In this document: piece by piece, positions 34,554-43,398 of the stretch
How positions within the stretch are numbered: the stretch's first letter is position 1
How the letters are laid out: every line of letters starts with the position of its first letter
From: Microseira wollei NIES-4236
GTDB taxonomy: Bacteria > Cyanobacteriota > Cyanobacteriia > Cyanobacteriales > Aerosakkonemataceae
Assembly (NCBI RefSeq): GCF_020521235.1
Contig: NZ_BLAY01000069.1
Location: 1-47,734, forward strand
Reading direction: 5' to 3'
DNA length: 47,734 bases
Made by a program: the position numbers and the translations under genes
Notes under the pieces: model-generated
The model's database searches: none
Told to the model about the DNA's origin: nothing
What the model saw: the letters and a program-made list of their open reading frames with translations, nothing else

Positions 34554-35600
34554 TTAGGGCAAAAGACCATTGCCAATCAGAATAAACGGTGCCCAGTAGA
34601 AGGGGTGACCCAGGCGGTTACTCACTTGTGGCGGTAGACTGCTGTTAATGCGCTGCTGCCCCGTAATCAAGGCAATTTGCGCTTGACCTAGGGCTTCGGC
34701 TTTGGTGATATTGGCTTGCTTCAAGGTGGCATAGAAGGCATCCATCAAGACTTGCGTGCCGCCATCCTCTACGAACCATAACGTGGCAATTGCTGCTCTC
34801 GCGCCTGTACGCTGCATTTGGTAGCCAAACCCCAAAAAATCTCTTCCCCGTTGCCTAACTTGCCGCCTACAGCCGTCTGGCAGGCACTCAGGACGATTAA
34901 ATCCACCTTGGGTAGCGACCAGGTTTCCACATCGCGCAGCGTTGCCCTGTCACCATTACCAAACATAATAAAAGAATCTTCCGGCTGACCAACTAAAAAA
35001 GCCGCGTGAGTGGCGAGGTGAACAATCGAATAATCATTCATCAACAACACAGTATCGCGGTTAAATTGGTCCCGGGAATTGTAGCAGGTTACCCATCTGC
35101 CTTGCGATGGCTAGTGTCTGCTGAAAAAACTCAATTGCTTGTTGGTATTTGCCTTGAAAATTATCAGCCTAGCCCAGAGCGTACAGAGAATTGGCTTCCC
35201 CTGCACGGTTGCCAATCTGTCGTACAACAGCTAGTTGCCGCTGAAAAAACTCAATTGCCTGCTGGTATTGCTCTAGAGAATAGTAAGCATTGCCTAGCTT
35301 GCCCAGGGAATTAGCTTCACCATCGCGCTCGCCTATTTCCCTATAAATATTCAGTGCCTGTTTCCAAAACTGGATTGCTGCTTGAAATTGATTTGCTTGA
35401 AATAGCTCAATCCCTTGCTGAAACAGTCGATCTGCTTCCGCTTTTCGGGGTTCTGGGGTTTGTGCCAATACCTGGGAATTTTGCATTTTAGATTTTGGAT
35501 TTTGGATTAATTGCCCATCGAAAGAAGTTGCCAATCCATCTTTAACCTGAATCGTAACCAAGAAAGTCATCAGCGCAATTAGTCTGCTTTGGAGAGGCAT
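34554..35600 (-). pseudogene. TPR-CHAT protein, decayed
   Basis: Begins with a signal-like segment (MPLQSRLIALMTFLVTI) and then two tetratricopeptide repeats (AEADRLFQQGIELFQANQFQ; 'GNAYYSLEQYQQAIEFFQRQLAVVRQIGNRAGEANSLYALG'). A stop (35169) follows, after which the TPR continues in frame (FQGKYQQAIEFFQQTLAIARQMG), then breaks. The frame picks up in the C-terminal CHAT caspase-like domain: 'YSIVHLATHAAF' (His) and 'LIVLSACQTAVGG' (Cys). A further frameshift near 34835 precedes RAAIATLWFVEDGGT and the end. Intact cyanobacterial relatives are ~700-1000 residues; here there is a nonsense codon, a large internal deletion and a frameshift. Not functional. Confidence 0.85.
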
Positions 35601-35709
35601 GGAGAAAATCCTTCATCAGTAGGGCATAAGAGTATTACTTATTTATTCATATTTCTGGGATTTGAAGACTTATGCAATTTTTGGTGATTTGGAGTTGCGA
35701 TCGCCCCTC

Positions 35710-35813
35710 ATATCATGTCCGGTTGAACACTTATAATTAGGGCTGACGCCCAGACGGGGCGACGCGGCGACGGGTCGAAGTTTTTATTGCCAGTAATTAA
35801 GCGGACATGATAT
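35710..35813. repeat. MITE-like element with ATATCATGTCCGG ends, copy 2
   Basis: ATATCATGTCCGG (35710-35722) and CGGACATGATAT (35802-35813) are perfect inverted ends over 12 bases. The 104-bp unit lies in the gap between the CHAT pseudogene and Uma2 gene and has no reading frame. Confidence 0.75.
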
Positions 35814-35840
35814 CAGATCTGGCACCGAAGTTCTCACCCG

Positions 35841-35921
35841 CCTCAGACTTAAGTCTGAGGCTAATAGCCAAAGTCCACTCAAGTGGACTCCAGAGCAGTT
35901 TTTAGTCCACTTGAGTGGACT
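35841..35921. repeat. Cluster of three palindromes
   Basis: CCTCAGACTTAAGTCTGAGG (35841-35860) is a perfect 20-bp palindrome. AGTCCACTCAAGTGGACT (35872-35889) and AGTCCACTTGAGTGGACT (35904-35921) each have 8-bp arms and are exact reverse complements of one another. They lie downstream of the Uma2 gene. Confidence 0.85.
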
Positions 35922-35965
35922 TTCGCTGCAGCTGCGCGATCGGGTGCAAGATGCGATCGCCGCCC

Positions 35966-36874
35966 CTACTCCTGCATAAACGACCTCACTTCTTCCAGCG
36001 GTAATCCCAATGCTGCGGCTATTTGCTCTACCGTTAAACCCAAACCCAGCAAGCGCGGTATCGCTTCCCGTCGCGCTTGCGCGGAAGCTGCTCTCTCTTG
36101 TTCAGCAAGTTCGGCGCGCTGGCGTTCCTGTTCGGCGCGTTGGCGTTCCTGTTCGGCACGCTGGCGTTCCTGTTCGGCTCGGTGCTGCTCGATTTCAGCT
36201 CGCTCGGTGCCGGTTAGGAGTAAATTACCCTGACTATCCCACCAGCGCAACCACCGCTGCGTTTGATTTTGATAGCTTCCCTGCCAAACTCCTAATTCAA
36301 CTCCCAAGAGTTCGATCGGATAGTGTCCTCGTTCGTTTGGTGTCAGGCGGCGGTATCGAGTGTTTACCAAGTTGTAAACCTCTAGTTCGCCCGTCTTGAT
36401 GACGAAAATAGCGTAGTAGGAAATGTGGGCAATTTGCTCGTAAACCCAGAATTTGCCCGGTTTTCTGGTTTCAGCAGCAGTGCGCGATAGGGGGGTGCGA
36501 TCGCGTTCTGGGGTACCGTCCCCACTCGCCAGTTCAATCGCAATCACAGGCGCAATATATTCCCGCCACAGCACGTAAGAACGGCGAATTTCGCCATCCA
36601 CCAGGGGAGGAACGTTCGGCACGTAGAACCAATCCGGTGCTTCTGCACCTTGTTCCGGCGGTTCGGTTTCGCGCCAATAAATGCCGCAATCTTGCCCAAT
36701 TGCATACTGTCCATCGGGGTGCAGGCTTTGTAAAACCGGGCCAATCGAGTCGGTGAGTAGAATACTTTGGGGATGTTCTTGAAAATTCTTCACAAACGTA
36801 CCGTCTGATTCAGGCAGTTGGGTATGGTCGGGAAACGGAGGAGGAAGAATCCTTGGGTTTGTGCTTTGAGTCAT
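35966..36874 (-). CDS. Uma2 family endonuclease-like protein with coiled-coil tail
   Basis: 302 residues from MTQSTNPRILPPPFPDHTQLPESDG. Residues ~1-210 are the Uma2/DUF820 (PD-(D/E)XK-like) domain: 'QDCGIYWRETEPPEQGAEAPDWFYVPNVPP', 'YVLWREYIAPVIAIELASGDG' and 'GKFWVYEQIAHISYYAIFVIKTGELEVYNL'. The E-x-A and D-x-x-F/V-V pieces are the expected active-site region. Residues ~235-275 form a coiled coil made of tandem QERQRAE heptads. The end 'LLGLGLTVEQIAAALGLPLEEVRSFMQE' is the small C-terminal motif seen in many cyanobacterial Uma2 and PD-(D/E)XK proteins. Function in cells unknown; often linked to mobile DNA. Confidence 0.85.
   Translation of the reverse strand: MTQSTNPRILPPPFPDHTQLPESDGTFVKNFQEHPQSILLTDSIGPVLQSLHPDGQYAIGQDCGIYWRETEPPEQGAEAPDWFYVPNVPPLVDGEIRRSYVLWREYIAPVIAIELASGDGTPERDRTPLSRTAAETRKPGKFWVYEQIAHISYYAIFVIKTGELEVYNLVNTRYRRLTPNERGHYPIELLGVELGVWQGSYQNQTQRWLRWWDSQGNLLLTGTERAEIEQHRAEQERQRAEQERQRAEQERQRAELAEQERAASAQARREAIPRLLGLGLTVEQIAAALGLPLEEVRSFMQE
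36110..36184. repeat. 21-bp tandem repeat coding for QERQRAE heptads
   Basis: Three and a half copies of a 21-bp unit (TTCGGCGCGCTGGCGTTCCTG and variants) on the plus strand encode, on the minus strand, exact coiled-coil heptads. The copies differ by one or two bases, so the number may vary between strains. Confidence 0.85.
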
Positions 36875-36910
36875 GGCGATTCCGGAATGGATTAGAGATG
36901 ATAACAAAAC

Positions 36911-37040
36911 TTAGAAACCGGATTTGGAGCGTAGGGAACGGGCGATATATTCTGTAAAAGCGAACATTTTATGCGCTGTGCTACTACTTCCAACGCGACA
37001 ATTTTTCATATAAACCCAGTTTCTTTGCTTAAGTCCTGGA
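36911..37040. repeat. Dispersed palindromic repeat (AAACC-GGTTT type), copy 2
   Basis: AGAAACCGGATTTGG (36913) and AAACCCAGTTTCTTTGCTTAAG (37012) are inverted partners; the latter continues to TCCTGGA and matches 29794 in reverse complement. It fills the space between the two Uma2 genes. Confidence 0.6.
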
Positions 37041-37076
37041 TAGTTACCAGCGACTTCTTCTTCTATTTTGCAACTA

Positions 37077-37655
37077 TTAACTCTGGATTCCCTGCCGAAA
37101 TTCTCCCAAAGCTTGAGTATGATTTGGTAAGTTAATACAGCGCATCAACAGCGCTACATCTAAATTGGGGAGTAGTTGCGACTGAAGGATGTTTTCATAT
37201 TCCTCATCCCCCAGCGCATAAAATGACAGTTGCCCTTTTTCCCAAAACCAAACTTCAGGAATTTGCAGAGGTTTGTCAGCTTCGAGTTTGTCAATCCCTC
37301 CACTAGTGACGATAACTTCAATTGCTAAATCGGGACGTTCTCTATCAGGACTTAGTTCATAAGATTTGTCGGCTTCCCGTTTGACTCGTCCAGATTCACT
37401 TTCCCAGGTCATAGAACCAGTGGGAGTAAAATCTAACCCCAAAAATTCCATATATATTTCCAACAAAGCACCGATGCGTTCTTTGATAGTTTCGTGTTTT
37501 TTCCCTGGATTTTTACGAATCTCTAAAACTCCATCCAGAAAAGATAGTCTGACTCCTGGGCGATCAATTAGCTGTTCCACAACTTTGAATTCGCGCCTGG
37601 TTAACCCGTCGATTAAAATTGGTTCTGCTTCTTTTTCCAGAGGTGTAACTGTCAT
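37077..37655 (-). CDS. Uma2 family endonuclease-like protein
   Basis: 192 residues, the usual length. AGGGAG lies 9 bases before the ATG at 37655, which is preferred over the TTG three codons upstream. Core features are 'FKVVEQLIDRPGVRLSFLDGVLEIRKNPGKKHETIKERIG', 'DKSYELSPDRERPDLAIEVIVTSGGIDKL', and 'PEVWFWEKGQLSFYALGD', the PD-(D/E)XK-like fold (PDLAIEV is the acidic motif; VWFW follows). The start lies 5 bp past the SWIM gene stop, so the two are cotranscribed. Role unknown. Confidence 0.9.
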   Translation of the reverse strand: MTVTPLEKEAEPILIDGLTRREFKVVEQLIDRPGVRLSFLDGVLEIRKNPGKKHETIKERIGALLEIYMEFLGLDFTPTGSMTWESESGRVKREADKSYELSPDRERPDLAIEVIVTSGGIDKLEADKPLQIPEVWFWEKGQLSFYALGDEEYENILQSQLLPNLDVALLMRCINLPNHTQALGEFRQGIQS

Positions 37656-37660
37656 TTTTG

Positions 37661-38491
37661 TCAACTCCCTTCTACATTCATTGCTGATAACACCGCCTGC
37701 TGGCTGACATTTTTGTAAATTCCATCTAGATACTGCATTACAACCTGAGTATCCTGACCTTTTGAGCGGTTTTCTGCCTCATTTATCGGGGGAATTGACC
37801 CCAAGACATCTAAAACTGTCTCGCTACCTTGGGGTGCAATTACAACTAGGGAAGATTCCAGAGGTTCGTTATATTGCCAAAATTGGTTGATTTGTAGCGG
37901 GTATGAAGGGGGTGGTGGAGGTTGTGGAATCGGGGATGTTTCTGAGTCAGATGCTTCACCCGCAGCGCTTCGCATTTGGCGCAATGCGGATAGAATATCT
38001 TCTTTGGAACGACCCCGCAATTGGAATAGGACAAAGGGGTCTTCCTCAAAGCGATCGCCCAATATATAATAAACTGCCCCAATGTGCTTGCAAGGGTTGG
38101 CTTTATCCGGACAACTGCAATGCGATCGCACTTCAGATAAGCTAAACGGAAATAAAGACAACCCATTCGCCGTAAACACATCTTGGATATTCTGCGGCAT
38201 TTCCCCCGCTAACAGTTTTGCAGAAAATATCGCCTGCTGGGATAAAGTTTCGATGACATAATCCCATTGTTCATCGCTGAAAGGATCTAACCACAAAGAA
38301 ACGTCATATTTAGGTTGTTCTCTCCCCCTAACTTGGGCAACTACTTTTGGTCCTTGAAACTCAAAGCTAAGCACGTTACCCTGACGCGCATAATCTCGCG
38401 CTCTTTCTAACCGTTTCTTGAAGCGGTAGGAGTTGAGTAAATCCAGCCACCCTTGCACCCACCATTCTCTTTGTGTTTGGTCGTTAGTCAT
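37661..38491 (-). CDS. SWIM zinc-finger protein, partner of SNF2 ATPase
   Basis: 276 residues. The zinc-binding motif is 'SHCSCPDKANPCKHIGAVYYIL' (C-x-C-x(n)-C-x-H) near residue 125. The N-terminal part (EWWVQGWLDLLNSYRFKKRL) and the 'LSFEFQGPKVVAQVRG' strands match the cyanobacterial SWIM proteins that sit beside SNF2 helicases. The C-terminal third is proline-rich and variable. AAAGGA lies 7 bases before the ATG. It follows the SNF2 gene by 106 bp of STRR repeats on the same strand. It probably helps the ATPase bind nucleic acid or protein; this is inferred from conserved pairing. Confidence 0.9.
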   Translation of the reverse strand: MTNDQTQREWWVQGWLDLLNSYRFKKRLERARDYARQGNVLSFEFQGPKVVAQVRGREQPKYDVSLWLDPFSDEQWDYVIETLSQQAIFSAKLLAGEMPQNIQDVFTANGLSLFPFSLSEVRSHCSCPDKANPCKHIGAVYYILGDRFEEDPFVLFQLRGRSKEDILSALRQMRSAAGEASDSETSPIPQPPPPPSYPLQINQFWQYNEPLESSLVVIAPQGSETVLDVLGSIPPINEAENRSKGQDTQVVMQYLDGIYKNVSQQAVLSAMNVEGS

Positions 38492-38507
38492 TTTTTTTCC
38501 TTTGTTA

Positions 38508-38594
38508 ATTGCTAATTGCTAATGGCTAATTGTTAATTGCTGTTTGACTAGCTATTAGCCATTAGCCATTAGCCATTAGCCATTAGCCATTAGC
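38508..38594. repeat. STRR arrays (CTAATTG and TTAGCCA)
   Basis: Four CTAATTG-type units, then six TTAGCCA units, fill the gap between the SNF2 stop and the SWIM start. They interrupt what is likely one operon. Confidence 0.88.
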
Positions 38595-38597
38595 TAT

Positions 38598-41500
38598 TTA
38601 TTCATCATCTATTACTGAACTCCGGTCTAATAGCAGTAAGTTACGTAATTGGTCTGTGTCTAGTTCGGTTAGCCATTGTTCCCCTGCACCTACGACTTGT
38701 TCTGCTAGGGCTTTTTTACTTTCAATTAAATCGTGAATTTTTTCTTCTAAAGTGCCGTTGCAGACAAATTTATGCACTTGAACGTTGCGGGTTTGACCAA
38801 TCCGAAATACCCTGTCTGTGGCTTGATTTTCTACTGCTGGATTCCACCATCTGTCAAAGTGGAAAACGTGAGTTGCACGAGTTAAGTTAAGCCCAACCCC
38901 ACCCGCTTTTAGGGATAAAATAAATATTTTTGGCCCTTCGGGGTCGTTTTGGAAGCGGTCGATCATTTCTTCCCGTTGTTTTTTGGCGGTGCTGCCATAT
39001 AAGAATAATACCTCTTGTTCTAGTTGTTTTTCCAGATGGGGTTTTAGAAGTTTACCCCACTCGGCGAATTGGGTGAAAATTAACGCGCTATCGCCTTCTG
39101 CAACTAATTCTTCTAACATTTCATCCAATCGCTGGAGTTTCCCCGATTGTTGCGAACTAATTCCGTATTCCGGATTTTTTTCCTTAAATAAAACCGGATG
39201 ATTGCAGATTTGTTTGAGTTTAGTTATCAAGGCTAAAATCATTCCCTTCCGCTTAATTCCATCGGCAGATTCGATTTCAGCCAGCGATTCTTCGACTATT
39301 TTTTGATAAAGCGTTGCTTGTTCTACTGCCAGGGGACAGAAGACAGTCATCTCCTGTTTTTCTGGTAAATCTTGGATAATTTCCTTATCGGTTTTGAGGC
39401 GGCGGAGGATGAAGGGTTGTACTAGCGAGCGCAATGTTTTCAACGACTCTCCATCCCCATATTTTTCAATTGGAATTCCAAACCGCCGCTGGAAGAATTG
39501 TCGCTGCCCCAAATATCCCGGATTGAGAAAATCCATGATTGACCAAAGTTCCGATAAGCGGTTTTCTACCGGAGTTCCTGTCAGCGCAATGCGAAATTGT
39601 GTCTGTAATTCCCTTACTGCTTTCGACTGCTTCGCGTCTGGGTTCTTAATATTTTGTGCTTCATCCAACACGACTCCCCGCCAAGAAATACTCTGGAGGT
39701 CTTTCGCATCCCGAAACACCAACGGATAGCTAGTAATAACTAAATTATTATCCTTAACTGCCTTAGCTAATGCTTTCCCTTTCGCGCGTTTATCTCCGTG
39801 ATGCATTAAAGTTTTAATTGAGGGGCCAAATTTCTTAACCTCTCGCTCCCAGTTGCCTAAAACTGAAGTGGGGCAAACAAGTAATACAGGTGCTTCTAAT
39901 GCTTCTTCCTCTTGTAGTTTCAGCATAAAAGCAATAGTTTGAATCGTGTTATGGCAAAGGATATTGTTAGCCACAAAATTGTGATGTTCGCTGACTTCAA
40001 AGTCATAAACCCAGTCGTTGTATTCAACATCCTCGATTGATTCAATTTGGCAGTAAAATACTTCCTGGTTGAGTAACCATTGTAAGCGCTGTCTTGTCAA
40101 GCTAAGTTGTTGTACGTCCAATTGAGCATAAGCATCAAGTGTCTGCCTTGTCCATTTGGAAGGTTTTAGCTGACGATATTGTTGTTCAGATTCGCCGCTC
40201 AGGATATTATCAAATCCAGCAATAACTTTTTCCAAACTATTGCGTGAAAACTGCTGCGAACCGTTGATGTAAACGTTGCTGTGTACGCCAAAATGTCCCA
40301 AAGGTAGTTTGGTTTCTTGAACAGCTTTAGCAAAAATATCTGATGCGGGAATACCTTCAACGTTTGTATTGCCGCTCTTTTGACATATTGCTTCTAACTT
40401 ACGCTGTTTTTCTGGAATGCCAAAGCCAATTTCTTGCAAAAATCTGCGAGCGCTATTTCCTCCAAGCGTGCCAATGTAATAAGTACGATAGATACCCGTA
40501 CCATTGGTAGCGCGTTTGCGTTTAACGGATATTCTCAACCAAATCCCGAAGCGACGTAGAAGTACAGATAGCTGATGAATTATTTCATGTGAAGCTGTGG
40601 CAATTTCTATGCTTCCCATACTTGAAATAACAGAACCTTCAGCATCAAAATAGTTGGTGAGGAAAATTCTTGCAGTTTCAATATCCGCTTGCATGATAAA
40701 CGAGGGAATGCTCTTATCGCTTGAGAGTCTTCCCCAGTTGTATCCTTTGGCTGCAAGGAACTTTTGGTAACCTCGACTATGTAAAATGAGGTCAGCAGCA
40801 TTTTGGCGATTGCGACGCCGCACAACAGGATTATTAATCTTGATTCCGTACTTGTCGCAGAAACGAAGAAGTATTAAACGTAATTCTTCAAGAATTTTTT
40901 GCTCCTTCTGTGCTATGCTGACACTGGCGTTTTCGTAGTTTTCATAACCCTCGGAAATTTGCCAAGCCAAGAACTTAACCAGATCGGGATCTTCTGGCTT
41001 TCCATTCCAAACTAATTTAGCAGGTACGCAGACGTAATCCCCAATGTAGAGGTAATTTTTCCACCCTTTATTTGTTAGTAATTTATGCTGTTTAGTAATT
41101 GCGATCTTGCTACCATCTTTTAGTTCAATTATCCGTAATTTTTCGCGGACATACTGACGATAAATTCGTTTAACATTAGCCAACACAATTTTACCTGTCT
41201 TTTCATCAATAGCATTGACAAACAAAGGTTGAGAAGGAATAGACCAATATCCCTCACCATCAAACTCTGTTTCACCCTCATAAGCTTGCCAAATCTGCTC
41301 TGGAGTCTGTAAAATACCATTGATATAAACCAATGATTTTTTGAACAAGCATTTGCCAATGCCCATTGAATCCGCTAAACAAGCTCCTAAACCCCAACGT
41401 TCTAAGAAGCTTAACCAGGCAACTCCTCTTTCTTGAAAAGGTCGCAATTTTCCTCGAAAACTCTTGGGAATTTCAATCGGTTCAATTGCGCGATTATTTG

Positions 41501-43220
41501 TTAAATTAGATAGCAATTCCTCAAGCGTTCCTGATGCTTCAAAACTAACTACGGGCAATTTTTCTATCATTTGAGTATCGCCTGTACTTAAGCGCAAAGC
41601 ATCTTCTAAAGATAAAGCCATTTGCTCTTTGCGCGAGGTGAAGAATGCTTGTGCGGCGCGCACATCTTGGGCGCGCAATTCCACCCACTCGCCGTTAATC
41701 TCGACTAGGGGCGTATTCTGTGCTACCAGTCGGTCAAATTCAGCTTTGGATAAAGTTTGTCCACCAATAGACAATTCCCATTTAAAATTCAACAAGCTTT
41801 GCAAACCTATCCTCTCCTCCTTTCCCCCCCTTCGCAAGGAGGGGATCTCAGGCGTTTCAGCTTGAATTTTCAAACCTAAGCGGTTCGCCCATCCTTCCTG
41901 ACTTGCCAAAGAAGGCGGTAAAATGACACCGAGTCCGCTATCTTTCAGTCGCCACGCCGCCGACTTGATAAACTCATACGCCTGTAGGGGTGTTAAAAGG
42001 CAAGATTGGGGACGCCTTTCCCGTAAGCTGGGTTCAATCGGTGCAAATAACCTTGCTGCTAAACCCAAACCTTGCAAAAAAGTTTCCTGGGGATGGTTAA
42101 TTTTCCGACCTTGGTGGACTAATTCAGCAGTAGTGTGATTCCATATTCTGGCAGCACTAACTAAAAACTCGGCATCGTCTGCTGCTTGTAAGAAATACTC
42201 CAACCTCCAGCTATTTTCCCCCGCTCCAGGTGGATGGATGGAAAAGCAGGTGCGATACAAGTTCTGTCCCAATCCTTGCGATGGCGAGACGACGATATAA
42301 TCTTGTACGGCTGCTGTCCAATTTTGCAGTGCAGTTTCCAGGCGTCCCACCGCTTCACCCGTTGCCTGGACTAAGTTATCGGATACTCTGGAAAGTGCTT
42401 GTAACCACTCCCGCACGGGAGTTGCTGCTGTGGGTGGGGTAGAATTTCCCCAAGCACGCACCTGAGCATCTATCGTACTCCTTAAGAATTCTAGTAATAA
42501 TTTTTCTGGTGTTGCTGGCAAGTCCAAACATGGATAATTGAGTAATTCCGATGCCCCATCTTGATAAGTGCGACAAGCGCCTGGCATTTGCTGGGCAAAG
42601 TTTTCCAAACGCTCCCGATCTACGGCACTATCTAACAAGGGTTGCCAACAAGCGACGACAGAACCATCGTTTTTTCGGTACATTCCAGGTATAAATTTAC
42701 CCCTGGACAGTAAATCTAAACTCCAGCGACAAACCTGCGCCCAAAACCGCAATTCTCCCCCTAAGTAAGCATCTGATGCTTTAAAAGAACTGAGGGGCAA
42801 TGCTTGTAAGAATTTCATCCCATCGGCAGCATTTAAACACAATCCTTCAACTTCCCAGGGATATAGATATAGATCGTTTGTTTCCCCCGATACCTTGGGG
42901 GAATAAATCGGGTAGGTGGGTTTGTCTGCCACAATCGGAGTCGGGGATGCGATCGCATGACTTTTCCATCTTTTCCCACCCCCAGATGCCCCCTCTCCCT
43001 TGCCTTTTCCCTTCGCGGCAGAGGGAGATGCTTCTATATCGAGTCTGTGAGAACGCAAAAAAGAAACTAATTCCGCCTGCGCCATCGCCAACGGGTGAGA
43101 TAATATCCCATCTTTTCTCCCCGCTTCCACCAAAGATGTTTGAGGACGCCAAGTTTCTCCCCAAATAAATAAATAACCACCCTGATTTTGAGGTATCCAG
43201 TTTCCGTGTAAAATTGCCAT
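38598..43220 (-). CDS. SNF2-family DEAD/DEAH ATPase interrupted by an intein
   Basis: 1540 residues as read; 1072 after removing the 468-residue intein (residues 624-1091). The N-terminal ~570 residues are the cyanobacterial SNF2-associated region (HGNWIPQNQGGYLFIWGE). The ATPase domain has Walker A 'CLADSMGIGK|T', split by the intein, then 'TIQTIAFMLKLQ', 'VLDEAQNIKNP' (DEAQ box), 'ALTGTPVENRLSELWSIMDFLNPGYLG', and the helicase C domain 'ALIFTQFAEWGKLL...ILSLKAGGVGLNLTRATHVFHFDRWWNPAVENQATDRVFRIGQ'. A double-strand DNA translocase role is likely. A linker (PSLRRGGKEE, ~residue 455) comes from a small palindromic repeat. Forms an operon with SWIM and Uma2 genes. Confidence 0.95.
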   Translation of the reverse strand: MAILHGNWIPQNQGGYLFIWGETWRPQTSLVEAGRKDGILSHPLAMAQAELVSFLRSHRLDIEASPSAAKGKGKGEGASGGGKRWKSHAIASPTPIVADKPTYPIYSPKVSGETNDLYLYPWEVEGLCLNAADGMKFLQALPLSSFKASDAYLGGELRFWAQVCRWSLDLLSRGKFIPGMYRKNDGSVVACWQPLLDSAVDRERLENFAQQMPGACRTYQDGASELLNYPCLDLPATPEKLLLEFLRSTIDAQVRAWGNSTPPTAATPVREWLQALSRVSDNLVQATGEAVGRLETALQNWTAAVQDYIVVSPSQGLGQNLYRTCFSIHPPGAGENSWRLEYFLQAADDAEFLVSAARIWNHTTAELVHQGRKINHPQETFLQGLGLAARLFAPIEPSLRERRPQSCLLTPLQAYEFIKSAAWRLKDSGLGVILPPSLASQEGWANRLGLKIQAETPEIPSLRRGGKEERIGLQSLLNFKWELSIGGQTLSKAEFDRLVAQNTPLVEINGEWVELRAQDVRAAQAFFTSRKEQMALSLEDALRLSTGDTQMIEKLPVVSFEASGTLEELLSNLTNNRAIEPIEIPKSFRGKLRPFQERGVAWLSFLERWGLGACLADSMGIGKCLFKKSLVYINGILQTPEQIWQAYEGETEFDGEGYWSIPSQPLFVNAIDEKTGKIVLANVKRIYRQYVREKLRIIELKDGSKIAITKQHKLLTNKGWKNYLYIGDYVCVPAKLVWNGKPEDPDLVKFLAWQISEGYENYENASVSIAQKEQKILEELRLILLRFCDKYGIKINNPVVRRRNRQNAADLILHSRGYQKFLAAKGYNWGRLSSDKSIPSFIMQADIETARIFLTNYFDAEGSVISSMGSIEIATASHEIIHQLSVLLRRFGIWLRISVKRKRATNGTGIYRTYYIGTLGGNSARRFLQEIGFGIPEKQRKLEAICQKSGNTNVEGIPASDIFAKAVQETKLPLGHFGVHSNVYINGSQQFSRNSLEKVIAGFDNILSGESEQQYRQLKPSKWTRQTLDAYAQLDVQQLSLTRQRLQWLLNQEVFYCQIESIEDVEYNDWVYDFEVSEHHNFVANNILCHNTIQTIAFMLKLQEEEALEAPVLLVCPTSVLGNWEREVKKFGPSIKTLMHHGDKRAKGKALAKAVKDNNLVITSYPLVFRDAKDLQSISWRGVVLDEAQNIKNPDAKQSKAVRELQTQFRIALTGTPVENRLSELWSIMDFLNPGYLGQRQFFQRRFGIPIEKYGDGESLKTLRSLVQPFILRRLKTDKEIIQDLPEKQEMTVFCPLAVEQATLYQKIVEESLAEIESADGIKRKGMILALITKLKQICNHPVLFKEKNPEYGISSQQSGKLQRLDEMLEELVAEGDSALIFTQFAEWGKLLKPHLEKQLEQEVLFLYGSTAKKQREEMIDRFQNDPEGPKIFILSLKAGGVGLNLTRATHVFHFDRWWNPAVENQATDRVFRIGQTRNVQVHKFVCNGTLEEKIHDLIESKKALAEQVVGAGEQWLTELDTDQLRNLLLLDRSSVIDDE
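39948..41351 (-). other. Intein (LAGLIDADG type) in SNF2 ATPase, 468 residues
   Basis: Residues 624-1091 of the frame. The first residue is Cys (CLFKKSLVYINGILQ), block B is 'GSKIAITKQHKLLTNKGW' with the TxxH-type motif, and the endonuclease has two LAGLIDADG-like helices ('LVKFLAWQISEGY' and 'FLTNYFDAEGSV'). The C-terminal splicing block is 'WVYDFEVSEHHNFVANNILCHN', with penultimate His and final Asn, and the +1 residue is Thr. All splicing residues are present, so it should be active. Insertion lies between Lys and Thr of the P-loop, so the unspliced ATPase cannot work. D. radiodurans Snf2 is a known intein host; whether the site is the same needs alignment. Confidence 0.93.
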
Positions 43221-43398
43221 GCCAGAATTTATTTTAATTCGTCTTTATTCACAAAAAAATGACCGTTGTCTTTTTAGGTCAGAGACAATCCGGAGCGGGT
43301 ATTTGTTCCATGCCAACTAGGCATATGGAATTTTACCCATCCAAGTTAAGCTAAAATCTGAAATTCTCCAGTCAATTCAGGCTTATATTTTACCTCAG

